A DNA stretch of 64,000 nt from Cupriavidus taiwanensis (GTDB lineage Bacteria > Pseudomonadota > Gammaproteobacteria > Burkholderiales > Burkholderiaceae), in contig NZ_LT984804.1 of the NCBI RefSeq assembly GCF_900250115.1, positions 62,001 through 126,000 of the forward strand. Reading direction: 5' to 3'. Below, piece by piece: positions 44,466 through 54,880 of this stretch. Within the stretch, counting starts at the first letter, position 1. Each line of letters begins with the position of its first letter. The notes under the pieces were generated by a model. It worked only from the letters and a program-made list of their open reading frames with translations, had not been told where the DNA came from and made no database searches. The position numbers and the translations under genes were made by a program.

Positions 44466-47400
44466 ATGAGACTGACTTCGCTTTCTCCCGCCCTGTTGTC
44501 CTTGCTGGTCGCGGCCGGCGGCACGCTGCTGACGGCGGGGGCATGGCTGCAGGCCGACCGGCTCGAGCGCCGCGCCGCCCAGCAGCACTTCGACGCGCTG
44601 CTGGCGCAAGCCGGCAGCGCATTGCGCGAGCGCATGCTGGAGAACGAACGGCTGCTGCGCGGCGTGGCCGCGGTGATGACGGCCAATCCCGGCGCCTCGC
44701 GCGCGCAATGGCGCAACTACCTCTATACCGCGCAGCGCGACGACCTGCCGGCCGGCACCCAGGCCATCGGCTACGCACCGCTCGCCACGCCCAGGCAGGC
44801 ACCGCGGCTGGTGCAGGCCGCCCGCGCCGACGGCCTTGCCGATTACACCATCCATCCCGCCGGCGCGCGCGAGTTATACGCGCCCATCCTCTACATCGAT
44901 CCGCTGGACGGGCGCAGCATGCGCGTGGCGGGTTTCGACATGCTCTCCGAGCCCACCCGCCGGGCCGCGCTCGAGGCCGCGCGCGACAGCGGCGAGCCGC
45001 GCCTGAGCGCCGGCCTGGACCCGATCCGCGAGGCCGAGGCCGAGGCCGTGGCACGCCAGCGCGGCGCGCTGGTGTTCCTGCCGGTCTACGGCGGCGGTGC
45101 CGCGCTCAGCACGGTGGCGCAACGGCGCGAGGCCGTGCTCGGCTACGTCTACCTGTCATTGCGGCTGGGCGACCTGATGCACGCGGTCGGGGCCGCGGCG
45201 TCGAACGAACTCGAGCTGTCGCTGCACGAGGGCGGCCCTGCCGCCGCCGGCGCGCTGCTGTCGGGCGGCCCCACCGAAGGCGAGCTGCGCGAAGACGGCA
45301 GCGCCCCGCTGCTGCGGGGCGAGCGCCAGTTCCACTATGGCGGCCGCAGCTGGACGCTGCGCGCCGCCACCCGCCCGGCCTTCGAGGCCGCGCATGGGAC
45401 GCGGCCCGCCTTGCTGGCCGCGTCCACGGGTGCGCTGGCGACACTGCTGCTGGCATGGCTGACTTATGCGCTGGCGCGCCAGGGCCGCGCCGCGCGCCAG
45501 CGCGAGGCACGGGCCGTGCACGCCTGGGAAGACGACAGCGCCATGCTGCAGGCCTGCCTGGCGCAGTCCGCCGACGGCTTCGTCGTGACCGATGCGCAGG
45601 GCGTGGTGGTGCGCGCCAGCGAGCGCGCCGGGCAATTGTTCGGCACCGAGGCCACGCGCCTGGCCGGGCGCGGCCTGGACGCGCTGGTCCCCGGCGCCAC
45701 CGGCGTGGTGCCCGCCGACGCCGCGGCGAGTTCGGCGATCCACCGCGAACTGGCCGGCGTGCGTGCCGACGGCGACAGCTTTGCGCTGCGCGTCAGCGCC
45801 GCGCGCCTGTCCGCCGGCGAAGGTGCGGCGTCGCACTGGCTGTGGGCGGTCACCGACCTCGCGCCCGAGCGGCGCGCGCAGGAGGCCGCCGCGATGCAGG
45901 CGGCGCGCTACGCCGGCCTGCTCGACCACGCCGCCTTCTGCGTCATCACCTTCGACGAGCACGGCCTGATCACCGGCATCAACGCGGCCGGCCAGCGCAT
46001 GTTGTGGTACAGCAGCGCCGAACTGGTCGGCCACATGCCCATGACCGGCCTGCATGTCGCCGCCGAACTGGCCGAGCATGCGCGCGCGCTCGGCGCCGAG
46101 CTGGGCGCGCCGGTGCCGGCGGGCCTGCCCGCGCTGCTGGCCAAGCCGCGGCTGGGGCTGACCGATGAACGCGAATGGACCTGGGTGCGCAAGGGCGGCT
46201 CGCGCATGCCGGTGCGGCTGGCGGTGTCCGCCTTGCCGGTGACTGCAACCGGCGCGCCGTCGCCCGGCTACCAGGCGCTCGGCTACGACCTGACCGAGCG
46301 CCTGCGCGTGGACGAGTACATCCGCCACCTGGCGCTGCACGATCCGCTCACCGGCGTGCCAAACCGTGCCGAGCTGAGCGAGCGCGCCCAGGCCTTGCTG
46401 CTGCACGCGCGCACGCGCGGCGAGCGCGTGGCGCTGCTGCTGCTCGACCTGGACCACTTCAAGCGCATCAACGATTCGCTCGGCCACCCCGTGGGCGACG
46501 ACGTGCTGCGCACCATGGCCGACCGCATCAAGGGCACGGTGCGCCAGGGCGACCTGGTGGCGCGCATGGGCGGCGACGAGTTCGGCGTGGTGCTGGGCGG
46601 CCTGCGCCACGACAGCGAGGCCGAACTGATCGCCGCCAAGATCCAGGCGCGCGTCAATGAAGAGCTGCTGGCCGGCGGCCAGCGCCTGCGCGTGACGCCG
46701 TCGATCGGCATGGCGGTGTTCCCCGACGACGGCGACACGCTGACCGAGCTTCTCAAGTCCGCCGACTCCGCGGTCTACGCCGCCAAGCAGGGCGGGCGCG
46801 CGCGCCTGTGCCGCTTTGCCAGCGCCATGGCCGAGGCCTCGCTGACGCGCTTCACCATCGAAGGCCTGCTGCGGCGCGCGCTGGCCGGCAACGAATTCCG
46901 GCTGCGCTACCAGCCGATCGTCGATACCGCCACGCTGACCATTCCCGCGGTCGAGGCGCTGATCACCTGGGAGACCGCGGAGCGCGGCGTGATGCAGCCG
47001 GCCGAGTTCATCCCCATTGCCGAGCAGAGCGGCCTGGTGGTGCCGCTGGGCGAATGGGCGCTGGCCACCGCCTGCCGCGAGATCCAGGCGCTGCGCACGG
47101 AACTGGGCCGCGAGCTCGAGGTGGCGGTCAATATCTCGCCGCTGCAGCTGCGCCAGGCCGATTTCCCCGACACCGTGGCGCGCTGCCTGCGGCAGGCCGG
47201 CCTGCCGCCGCAGGGGCTGGTGATCGAAGTCACCGAGGGCATCCTGGTCGATGGCGGCGAGACCACCATCGAGACCTTCCGTCGCCTGCGCGAGCTGGGC
47301 GTGGGGCTGTCGATCGACGATTTCGGCACCGGCTATTCCGGACTCAACTACCTGACCCGGCTGCCGATCAGCCGGCTCAAGATCGACAAGTCCTTCGTCG

Positions 47401-47666
47401 ACGGCGTGGCCACGCCGGGCCACGACCAGGCCGTGGCCGCGGCCATCATCGCGCTGGGCCACCAGCTGCATCTCAAGGTGATCGCCGAAGGGGTGGAGAC
47501 CGCGGCGCAGTTCGCCTTCCTGCGCGCGCAGGGATGCGACGGACTGCAGGGCTTCCTGTTCAGCCAGGGCGTGCCGCAGCAGGCGCTGCGCGAAGTGCTG
47601 CGCAAGCCGCTGCCGGTGCCGGACACAGATAGCGCGCCCAGCGCCTCCACACCGCAACGGGCCTGA
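44466..47666 (+). CDS. CHASE-PAS-GGDEF-EAL c-di-GMP protein
   Basis: This 1066-residue protein has an N-terminal TM, a CHASE sensor domain (AVMTANPGASRAQWRNYLYT, QAIGYAPL), a second TM near residue 320, two PAS-like segments, a GGDEF domain with MGGDEFGVVL and an EAL domain. The EAL domain has VEALITWETAERG, NISPLQLRQADF, EVTEGILVD, DDFGTGYSGLNYL, KIDKSFVDGV and IAEGVETAAQ, the core metal and substrate residues. Both domains look competent, so net synthesis or hydrolysis cannot be told. ATG 44466 gives the signal-anchor MRLTSLSPALLSLLVAAGGT. Confidence 0.9.
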   Translation: MRLTSLSPALLSLLVAAGGTLLTAGAWLQADRLERRAAQQHFDALLAQAGSALRERMLENERLLRGVAAVMTANPGASRAQWRNYLYTAQRDDLPAGTQAIGYAPLATPRQAPRLVQAARADGLADYTIHPAGARELYAPILYIDPLDGRSMRVAGFDMLSEPTRRAALEAARDSGEPRLSAGLDPIREAEAEAVARQRGALVFLPVYGGGAALSTVAQRREAVLGYVYLSLRLGDLMHAVGAAASNELELSLHEGGPAAAGALLSGGPTEGELREDGSAPLLRGERQFHYGGRSWTLRAATRPAFEAAHGTRPALLAASTGALATLLLAWLTYALARQGRAARQREARAVHAWEDDSAMLQACLAQSADGFVVTDAQGVVVRASERAGQLFGTEATRLAGRGLDALVPGATGVVPADAAASSAIHRELAGVRADGDSFALRVSAARLSAGEGAASHWLWAVTDLAPERRAQEAAAMQAARYAGLLDHAAFCVITFDEHGLITGINAAGQRMLWYSSAELVGHMPMTGLHVAAELAEHARALGAELGAPVPAGLPALLAKPRLGLTDEREWTWVRKGGSRMPVRLAVSALPVTATGAPSPGYQALGYDLTERLRVDEYIRHLALHDPLTGVPNRAELSERAQALLLHARTRGERVALLLLDLDHFKRINDSLGHPVGDDVLRTMADRIKGTVRQGDLVARMGGDEFGVVLGGLRHDSEAELIAAKIQARVNEELLAGGQRLRVTPSIGMAVFPDDGDTLTELLKSADSAVYAAKQGGRARLCRFASAMAEASLTRFTIEGLLRRALAGNEFRLRYQPIVDTATLTIPAVEALITWETAERGVMQPAEFIPIAEQSGLVVPLGEWALATACREIQALRTELGRELEVAVNISPLQLRQADFPDTVARCLRQAGLPPQGLVIEVTEGILVDGGETTIETFRRLRELGVGLSIDDFGTGYSGLNYLTRLPISRLKIDKSFVDGVATPGHDQAVAAAIIALGHQLHLKVIAEGVETAAQFAFLRAQGCDGLQGFLFSQGVPQQALREVLRKPLPVPDTDSAPSASTPQRA

Positions 47667-47792
47667 CTCGCGCGCCGCATCCCAAATCCCCCGATACCTC
47701 CATCGAAATACTTTGCCGATCTGCCATATGGCTGGCATCTGCGCTGCCTATGCTGGCGGCCGGTTCGATCGAGATGCAACGGAGGTTCGGTG

Positions 47793-48901
<1,109 letters not shown>

Positions 48902-48905
<4 letters not shown>

Positions 48906-50647
48906 TGCGCGCCGCCACCGCCTTGCTGCCGGCGCAGGCACCGGCGTGCCGGCAGCACGGCACCGGACTGGCCGCGCGGCTGGCGCACGGCGCGCCCGCG
49001 GCGATGAAGTGGCTGTGGCTGGCCGGGCTTGCCGTCGGCCTGCTGCTGCCGCTGCTGGCGCTGTTCCGCCAGGCCTGGTTCGACGGCGCCGGCCAGTGGG
49101 TGCTGGGCGCGCGCCTGGCCGCGCTGGTGTCCGGCCCCAACTTCCTGCCGCTGCTGGGCCGCAGCGTGGCGGTGTCGCTGACGGTGGTGGCGCTGGTGGT
49201 GCCGCCGGCGTTCGGCTTTGCCTATGCGCTGCAGCGCTCCTGCATCGCGCTGCGGCCGCTGTGGCGCGGCATTGCGCTGCTGCCGCTGTTCGCGCCGTCG
49301 CTGCTGCCGGCGATCGCGCTGGTCTACCTGTTCGGCAACCAGGGCATCTTCCGCGACGCCTTCGGCCCGGGCGGCATCTACGGCTTCTGGGGCATCGTGC
49401 TGGGCGAGGCCTTCTACACCTTCCCGCACGCGCTGATGGTGCTGGTGGCGACGCTGTCACTGGCCGATGCGCGCCTCTATGAAGCGGCGCGCGCCATGGG
49501 CGCCGGCCCGTGGCGCACCTTCCGCACCGTGACGCTGCCGGGCGCGCGCCAGGGCCTGTTCGCCGCGGCCTGCCTGGTGCTGACGCTGGTGATCACGGAC
49601 TTTGGCGTGCCCAAGGTGGTGGGCGGCGGCTACCCGGTGCTGGCGCTCGAGGCCTACAAGGCCGTGGTGGGGCAGCAGCAGTTCGACCGCGGCGCGCTGA
49701 TCGGCATGCTGCTGCTGGCGCCCGCGCTGCTGACCTTTGCCGTCGACATGGCGCTGCAGCGGCGCCAGCGCACGCAGCTGGGCAGCCGCGCCCAGGTCTA
49801 CGTGCCGGCGCCCGAGCGCGGCCGCGACAGCGCCTGCCTGCTGCTGGTGCTGGCCGTCAGCGCCGCGCTGCTGGCGGTGGTCGTCACCGCGGTGGGCGCG
49901 TCGCTGGTCAGGCTGTGGCCGTACAACCTGAGCCTGACGCTGGCGCACTACGACTTCGACAACATGGATGGCGGCGGCTGGCTGGCCTATCGCAACAGCC
50001 TGAAGCTGTCCGTACTGACCGCGCTGGCCGGCACCGTGGCGATCTTCCTCGGTGCCTGGCTGACCCTGCGCACGCGCGGCCCCGCGTGGCTGCATGGCGT
50101 GCTGCGCGCGGGCTTCCTGCTGCCGATGGCGGTGCCGGGCCTGGTGCTGGGGCTGGGCTATGTGTTTTTCTTCAACGCGCCCGGCAATCCGCTGCACCCG
50201 CTGTACGGGACCATGGCGCTGCTGGTGCTGTGCAATGTCGCGCACTGCTACACCACCGGCCACCTGACCGCTGCCGCGGCGCTGCGCCAGCTCGACCAGG
50301 AGTTCGAGGCCGCCGCGCTGTCGCTGGGCGTGGCGCCGCTGCTGACGTGCTGGCGCGTGACCGTGCCGGTGTGCCTGCCGGCGCTGCTCGACATTTTCCG
50401 CTACCTGTTCGTGTCGTCGATGACCACGGTCTCGGCGGTGATCTTCCTGTACAGCCCCGACACCGTGCTGGCCGCGATCTCGGTGCTGAACATGGACGAT
50501 GCCGGCGATACCGCGCCCGCCGCGGCGATGTCGACGCTGATCCTGCTGACCGCCGTGCTGGCGGCGCTGTTGCTGCACGCGCTCTCGGCCGGCTGGCTGC
50601 GCCGCGCGCAGCGCTGGCGCGCCGGCGGAGCCGTATCCGTTCCGTGA
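48902..50647 (+). CDS. AEP-type ABC transporter permease, two fused MetI modules
   Basis: The 581-residue permease has about 12 membrane segments in two halves, each with an EAA-type loop (EAARAMGAGPWRTFRTVTLP and EAAALSLGVAPLLTCWRVTV). This fused layout is the PhnU/PhnV-type seen in putative 2-aminoethylphosphonate importers and in FbpB-like iron permeases. It overlaps the ATPase gene by ATGA. The substrate is inferred from the set. Confidence 0.85.
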
Positions 50648-50693
50648 TCCCGCTGAGCTGCGCAACACACTGACCGACCCCGAAGGAGAAACC

Positions 50694-51731
50694 ATGTCCC
50701 GCATTCCCCGCGCTGCCGTCGCAATCGCCGCCGCAGTGGCCGCCGCCACGCTGCCGCTGCTGGCCGGCCACGCCGCCGCTGCCACCGTGCTGACGGTCTA
50801 TACCGCGCTCGAAGCCGACCAGATCGCCGCCTACAAGGCCGCGTTCGAGAAGGTGCATCCCGATATCGAGATCAAGTGGGTGCGCGATTCCACCGGCATC
50901 GTCACCGCCAAGCTGCTGGCGGAAAAGGCCGCGCCGCGCGCCGACGCGGTGTGGGGCCTGGCCGGCTCCAGCCTGGCGATCCTCGACAAGGAAGGCATGC
51001 TCGACCCGTACGCGCCGAAGAACCTGGCCGCGATCGATGCCAAGTACCGCAGCCCGGCCAACCCGCCGGCATGGGTCGGCATGGACGTGTGGGGCGCGGC
51101 GATCTGCTTCAACACCGTCGAGGCGCAGAAGCAGGGCCTGCCCAAGCCCACTTCGTGGGCCGACCTGACCAGGCCCGTCTATGCCGGCAAGGTGGTGATG
51201 CCGCATCCGGCCTCGTCGGGCACGGGCTTCCTCGACGTCAGCGCATGGCTGCAGATGATGGGCGAGCAGAAGGGCTGGCAGTACATGGATGCCCTGCACA
51301 AGAACATCGGCCTGTACACGCACTCGGGTTCCAAGCCGTGCAAGATGGCCGCGCAGGGCGAGTTTCCGATCGGCATCGCGTTCGAGTACCGCGCCATGAA
51401 GTCGAAGAAGGAAGGCGCGCCGATCGATATCGTGCTGCCCAGCGAAGGCATGGGCTGGGACATCGAGGCGACCGCCATCGTCAAGGGCACGAAACATCTC
51501 GATGCGGCGCGCAAGCTGGCCGACTTCTCGGCGTCGCGCGAGGCGATGGGGCTGTATGAAAAGAACTTCGCGGTGCTGGCCGTGCCCGGCATCGCCAAGC
51601 CCGACGTGCTGCTGCCGGCGGACTACGAGAAGCGCCTGATCAAGAACGACTTCCGCTGGGCCAGCGACAACCGCGACCGCATCCTGGCCGAATGGAGCAA
51701 GCGCTACGAAGGGAAGGCGGAGAAGAAGTAA
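50694..51731 (+). CDS. AEP-type ABC transporter periplasmic binding protein
   Basis: This 345-residue type-2 binding protein has a signal peptide ending in GHAAA/ATVLTVY and the pattern VYTALEADQIAAYKAAFEKV, WVRDSTGIVTAKLLAEKAAP, and DAVWGLAGSSLAILDKEGM. This resembles the putative 2-aminoethylphosphonate-binding family rather than Fe(III) or polyamine proteins. The catabolic AEP genes (phnW, phnX, phnY/A) are not in the window, so the ligand is a family-level guess. AAGGAGAAACC precedes the ATG. Confidence 0.82.
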   Translation: MSRIPRAAVAIAAAVAAATLPLLAGHAAAATVLTVYTALEADQIAAYKAAFEKVHPDIEIKWVRDSTGIVTAKLLAEKAAPRADAVWGLAGSSLAILDKEGMLDPYAPKNLAAIDAKYRSPANPPAWVGMDVWGAAICFNTVEAQKQGLPKPTSWADLTRPVYAGKVVMPHPASSGTGFLDVSAWLQMMGEQKGWQYMDALHKNIGLYTHSGSKPCKMAAQGEFPIGIAFEYRAMKSKKEGAPIDIVLPSEGMGWDIEATAIVKGTKHLDAARKLADFSASREAMGLYEKNFAVLAVPGIAKPDVLLPADYEKRLIKNDFRWASDNRDRILAEWSKRYEGKAEKK

Positions 51732-51772
51732 GAGCCCTCGGGCAAGGCGCCGCCGCGGCGACGCAAGCAGCC

Positions 51773-51789
51773 CGCAGAAACGGGTACGC
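51773..51789 (-). repeat. Copy 6 of dispersed word (17-bp core)
   Basis: The minus strand reads GCGTACCCGTTTCTGCG, identical to the core of the copy at 17224, after the binding-protein gene. Confidence 0.55.
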
Positions 51790-51823
51790 CGGGGCGCCGC
51801 GACCGCCGTTGCCAGGCCCCGGA

Positions 51824-52147
51824 TCAGGCCGGGCGTTGCGCGTCGTCGGTCGCGGGCAGGCCGGCGTGCAGTCGACGGTAGAGTTCGTCGATGCGCTGGC
51901 GGCTGGCCTGCAGTTCTTCGCGGCCGCGTTCCGTCAGCAGGTAGACCCGGCCGATGCCATCGCGCAGCACGCTTTCCAGGTAGCCTTCCATTTGCAGGGC
52001 GCGCAACAGCGGACGCACCGAGCCGATATCGACCTGGAAGCCATATTCCAGCAGCATGTCGGCCAGCATGGCCACCGTTGCGGGGACTTCCAGTGCAAAT
52101 TGCAGGACGTAAACGCGGGCCAGCAGGCCCAGGAACTGTCGTTTCAT
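51824..52147 (-). CDS. PadR-like small transcriptional regulator
   Basis: This 107-residue winged-helix protein reads MKRQFLGLLARVYVLQFALE, GSVRPLLRALQMEGYLESVL, and GRVYLLTERGREELQASRQR, which fits the PadR pattern of short repressors with a DNA-binding wing and a C-terminal dimer helix. The start at 52147 begins the conserved domain. The ligand and targets are unknown. It is convergent with the AEP transporter. Confidence 0.65.
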   Translation of the reverse strand: MKRQFLGLLARVYVLQFALEVPATVAMLADMLLEYGFQVDIGSVRPLLRALQMEGYLESVLRDGIGRVYLLTERGREELQASRQRIDELYRRLHAGLPATDDAQRPA

Positions 52148-52283
52148 GTGGATTGGCAACGCGACTGGCGCCGCGCCGGTTGACGCAGGATGCGGGCAGT
52201 ATGATGCCTGCGGCGCCGCGGGACGGTGCGTCAACGGGGTTGCCGCCTGCCGGTGCGCGGGGCAACGCGCATTCTACCGGATC

Positions 52284-52357
52284 CAAAAAAAGAAGCCGCC
52301 AGGAGGCCTGGCGGCTTGTCGGGAATGCGTCGGAGGGGTCAATTAACTCTGGCGCAG
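52284..52357 (-). ncRNA. Candidate small RNA with CCCCTCC loop and terminator
   Basis: On the minus strand, GTGACA (52392-52387) and TAAAAT (52368-52363) are separated by 18 nt, a plausible promoter. The predicted RNA starts near 52357. It forms a small 5' stem CTGG-TCTGCG-CCAG, then has a single-stranded stretch with ACCCCTCCGAC (complementary to Shine-Dalgarno sequences), and ends in an 11-bp perfect stem AAGCCGCCAGG-CCT-CCTGGCGGCTT followed by CTTTTTTT. No protein gene feeds this terminator from the minus strand. Confidence 0.5.
52285..52317 (-). terminator. Strong minus-strand rho-independent terminator
   Basis: The 11-bp stem at 52293-52317 with a 3-nt loop is followed on the minus strand by C and seven T residues. 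It ends the candidate sRNA. Confidence 0.9.
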
Positions 52358-52650
52358 ACCAGATTTTAATTTAATCTAATGCGGATTGTCACGCGTCGGT
52401 AACACGCCCCCTCCTGCGAGGGGAGCGGATGAAAGCTGACGGTAAGAATGTGACGTATTCACATGACATTGTGGCGCAAACGTCGCCTAGTGTTCCGGTA
52501 GATCCGTCAACGCGTCGCCAAATCCCGTGGTCTCTGACGGCTTTCAGGGGTGACTGCAGTGCCACAGGTCCGAATCCGGCTTGCGATCGGCGCAGCGCCG
52601 GCGTCCAATGCGGCATCGCCGACCCTGCTGGCAAGCGTCCCTGCCGACCG

Positions 52651-53580
52651 ATGAAACCCCTCGACCTGTTTCGCCTGCTGGCCCTCGCCGCCCTCTGGGG
52701 CGCCAGCTTCCTGTTCATCCGCATCGGCGCGCCGGTGCTGGGGCCGGTGCCGACGGCGTTCGTGCGCGTCCTGATCGGCGCACTGACGCTGGCCGCGTGC
52801 CTGCCGTTGCTGGGCCTGCGCTGGGACATGCAAGGCAAATGGCCGGCGGTGCTGGCGCTGGGCGTGGTCAACTCCGGCATCCCGTTCGCCATGTATGCCG
52901 TGGCAGCGCTGTGGCTGCCGGCCGGTTACTCGGCGGTGTTCAATGCCATGACGCCCCTGATGGGCGTGATGATCGGAGCGCTGGCCTTTGCGGAACCGCT
53001 GACGCGCGCAAAAGCCATGGGGGTGATGCTGGGCGTGGCGGGGGTCGCGGTGCTGACCCGCACCGGCCCGGTGGTTTTTTCCGCCGAGGTCTTGGTGGGG
53101 GCGCTGGCCTGCCTGCTCGCCACGGCCTGTTACGGCCTGTCGGGTTTCCTCGCTCGGCGCTGGATCACGCAGCGGGGCGGGCTGGACAGCCGGCTGGTCG
53201 CCGCCGGCAGCCTGGTGGGGGCGGCCGCCTTCCTGCTTCCGTTGTGCATCGCCGCGCTGTGGCGCCACAACACGCTGCCCGATGCCGGCGCCGGCGTCTG
53301 GGCGGCCATGCTGGGCCTGGGCACGCTGTGCACGGCGCTGGCCTACATCCTGTATTACCGATTGATTTCCGACCTCGGTCCGGTGCGCTCGCTCACGGTC
53401 ACCTTCCTGATCCCGCCGTTCGGCATCGTCTGGGGCGCGCTGTTCCTGGGCGAGGCGCTGTCGTGGGCGCATGCCGCGGGCGGCGCGCTGATCGGCATGG
53501 CGGTGTGGCTGGTGCTACGGCCGGGGGCGGCAGCACAGACCGGAACCAGACACGCCGCCGGGACCGCCGCCGAACGTTGA
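52651..53580 (+). CDS. EamA/DMT-family exporter
   Basis: This 309-residue membrane protein has ten predicted segments in two EamA repeats (LALAALWGASFLFIRIGAPV in repeat 1; ACYGLSGFLARRWITQRGGL in repeat 2; GPVRSLTVTFLIPPFGIVWG, FLGEALSWAHAAGGALIGMA). DMT members export metabolites or drugs; the substrate is unknown. ATG 52651 starts the conserved domain; the frame is open upstream without family features. The C-terminus runs directly into the truncated toxin gene (1-nt gap). Confidence 0.85.
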   Translation: MKPLDLFRLLALAALWGASFLFIRIGAPVLGPVPTAFVRVLIGALTLAACLPLLGLRWDMQGKWPAVLALGVVNSGIPFAMYAVAALWLPAGYSAVFNAMTPLMGVMIGALAFAEPLTRAKAMGVMLGVAGVAVLTRTGPVVFSAEVLVGALACLLATACYGLSGFLARRWITQRGGLDSRLVAAGSLVGAAAFLLPLCIAALWRHNTLPDAGAGVWAAMLGLGTLCTALAYILYYRLISDLGPVRSLTVTFLIPPFGIVWGALFLGEALSWAHAAGGALIGMAVWLVLRPGAAAQTGTRHAAGTAAER

Positions 53581-53581
53581 G

Positions 53582-53773
53582 TTGGGCCACGTCGTGGATG
53601 CGGTGGAAGCCTTGGCATACATGCCGAAATGCGAGCACGTCGAAGCCCTGGTCGGTCATGTCTACGGCTATCGGCTGAGGGGTGGCAATTACCGCGTGCT
53701 GTTCGACTGGGACGGTACGATACGAATCGTGGAAATTCAGGCAGTGAAAAAACGGGATGAGCGTACCTACTAA
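53582..53773 (+). pseudogene. RelE/ParE-family toxin lacking its N-terminus
   Basis: Only the C-terminal part of a RelE/ParE-like toxin is present: MPKCEHVEALVGHVYGYRLR, GGNYRVLFDWDG and VEIQAVKKRDERTY, which are the beta-sheet and C-terminal basic residues of the family. The usual first helix or strand (about 25-30 residues) is missing; the frame opens at a TTG codon 1 nt after the EamA stop. It overlaps the antitoxin by 17 nt, the normal toxin-antitoxin arrangement. The fragment may be inactive. Confidence 0.65.
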
Positions 53774-54086
53774 CATCCAGACGATCGTTGGGGCGGACGG
53801 CAAGCCGGCCTTTGTCGTGATCCCGTACGGCGATTACCTCACGCAATTTGCGCAAGCCGCGGACCTGATCCCGCATGCCGTGGTCCGGCGAGTGCTTGCC
53901 GATGACGTACCTCCGCTGCGTGCATGGCGCGAACATCTTGGCCTTACGCAGGCGGAAGTTGCCGCGCGGCTCGGCATCTCGCAGCCTGCCTACGCGCAGC
54001 AGGAAAACAGTGCCCGCCTGCGCCAGACCTCGCGCGAGCGGATTGCCGCAGCGCTGGGCATCACCGCAGCGCAGCTCGATATCTGA
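53757..54086 (+). CDS. XRE-family antitoxin partner of the RelE-like gene
   Basis: The 109-residue protein has an N-terminal Phd/HigA-like segment (IQTIVGADGKPAFVVIPYGD) and a Cro/C1 helix-turn-helix (EHLGLTQAEVAARLGISQPA, then YAQQENSARLRQTSRERIAA). It should bind the toxin and repress its own operon. It overlaps the toxin fragment, consistent with a RelE/HigA-type pair. Confidence 0.8.
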   Translation: MSVPTNIQTIVGADGKPAFVVIPYGDYLTQFAQAADLIPHAVVRRVLADDVPPLRAWREHLGLTQAEVAARLGISQPAYAQQENSARLRQTSRERIAAALGITAAQLDI

Positions 54087-54100
54087 TCGCAGCGGCCGGT

Positions 54101-54358
54101 TCAGGCCTGCGCTGCCGCGCCCACGTTGTACTGCTCGCGCACCATCATCACCACGCGGCGGGCCTGACGCCAGTGACGTACGGCGTCAGCTTCGCTGCGC
54201 TCGGGACAATCCACTTCCGCGCTCCAGTTGCAGCCGGTATGGTCGGGCCGGTGCACGCACACCGCGCGCAGCTGGCAGTCCTGGCAGCCGGGCTCCTGGC
54301 GCAGGCACAGGTTGATCAGGTGCTTCAGTTCGGACAGGGGTTTGGTCAGGCGCTCCAT
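54101..54358 (-). CDS. Small Cys-rich hypothetical protein downstream of fur-family gene
   Basis: This 85-residue protein (start MERLTKPLSELKHLINLCLR) contains six Cys: CLRQEPGCQDCQLRAVCVHR, then GCNW and VDCPE. That is suggestive of a metal site. It follows the Fur-family gene by 33 nt on the same strand, so a shared transcript is likely. I do not recognise the family. Confidence 0.6.
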   Translation of the reverse strand: MERLTKPLSELKHLINLCLRQEPGCQDCQLRAVCVHRPDHTGCNWSAEVDCPERSEADAVRHWRQARRVVMMVREQYNVGAAAQA

Positions 54359-54391
54359 GGATGGCTCCGTCAGGCGCGGCATGCGGCGGGG

Positions 54392-54880
54392 TCAGGCGCT
54401 GGCCGGCAGTTGCGGCGCGCGTTCCGTGGCGGCGGCGTCGGCACGGCATTGCGGGCATACGCCGTACAGCACCAGCATATGTTCGCGCAGCACGAAGGCA
54501 TTGTCGGCGGCAACCTGGCGCTGGCGCTGCTCGATGCTCTCGTCGCGGAATTCCTCCACGCGGCCGCATGCCACGCAGATCAGGTGGTCGTGGTGACCGC
54601 CTTCGTTCAGTTCAAATACGGCGTGGTCCGACTCGAAGCTGTGCCGCAGCAGGATGTCGGCCTGCACCAGCTGGTTGAGGACGCGGTAGACCGTCGACAG
54701 CCCGGCATCCTCGTCCTGCGTCAGCAGGATGCGGTAGACATCTTCCGCGCTCAGGTGGCGCCTGGCGCTGGTGCGGAACACTTCGAGGATGCGCATCCGC
54801 GGCGACGTCGCCTTCAGGCCGGCGCGCTTGAGATGGATCGGGTTGGTGCTCTCGGATGACATGGCGGATGGCATAGGCAT
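54392..54880 (-). CDS. fur: Fur-family metalloregulator
   Basis: This 162-residue protein has the Fur winged helix ([60 protein letters not shown]), the metal-binding [16 protein letters not shown] and a second CxxC in GVCPQCRAD. It may be Fur itself or a close iron sensor. Several start codons are possible (54880, 54862, both ATG). I label it fur by family; whether it is the only Fur is unknown from this window. Confidence 0.88.
   Translation of the reverse strand: MPMPSAMSSESTNPIHLKRAGLKATSPRMRILEVFRTSARRHLSAEDVYRILLTQDEDAGLSTVYRVLNQLVQADILLRHSFESDHAVFELNEGGHHDHLICVACGRVEEFRDESIEQRQRQVAADNAFVLREHMLVLYGVCPQCRADAAATERAPQLPASA

Larger units (their letters stand above)
52148..52650. other. Gap holding the candidate sRNA and the EamA promoter
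   Basis: An unusually AT-rich patch (52341-52385) lies in this gap together with the candidate sRNA described separately. From about 52390 to 52650 I see no gene and no strong structure. The AT-rich patch and the truncated toxin downstream suggest rearranged DNA. Confidence 0.45.

Noticed and set aside
45156..47738. 860-codon minus-strand frame
   Set aside because: It is antisense to the GGDEF-EAL gene, whose motifs are intact on the plus strand; this is a composition artefact.
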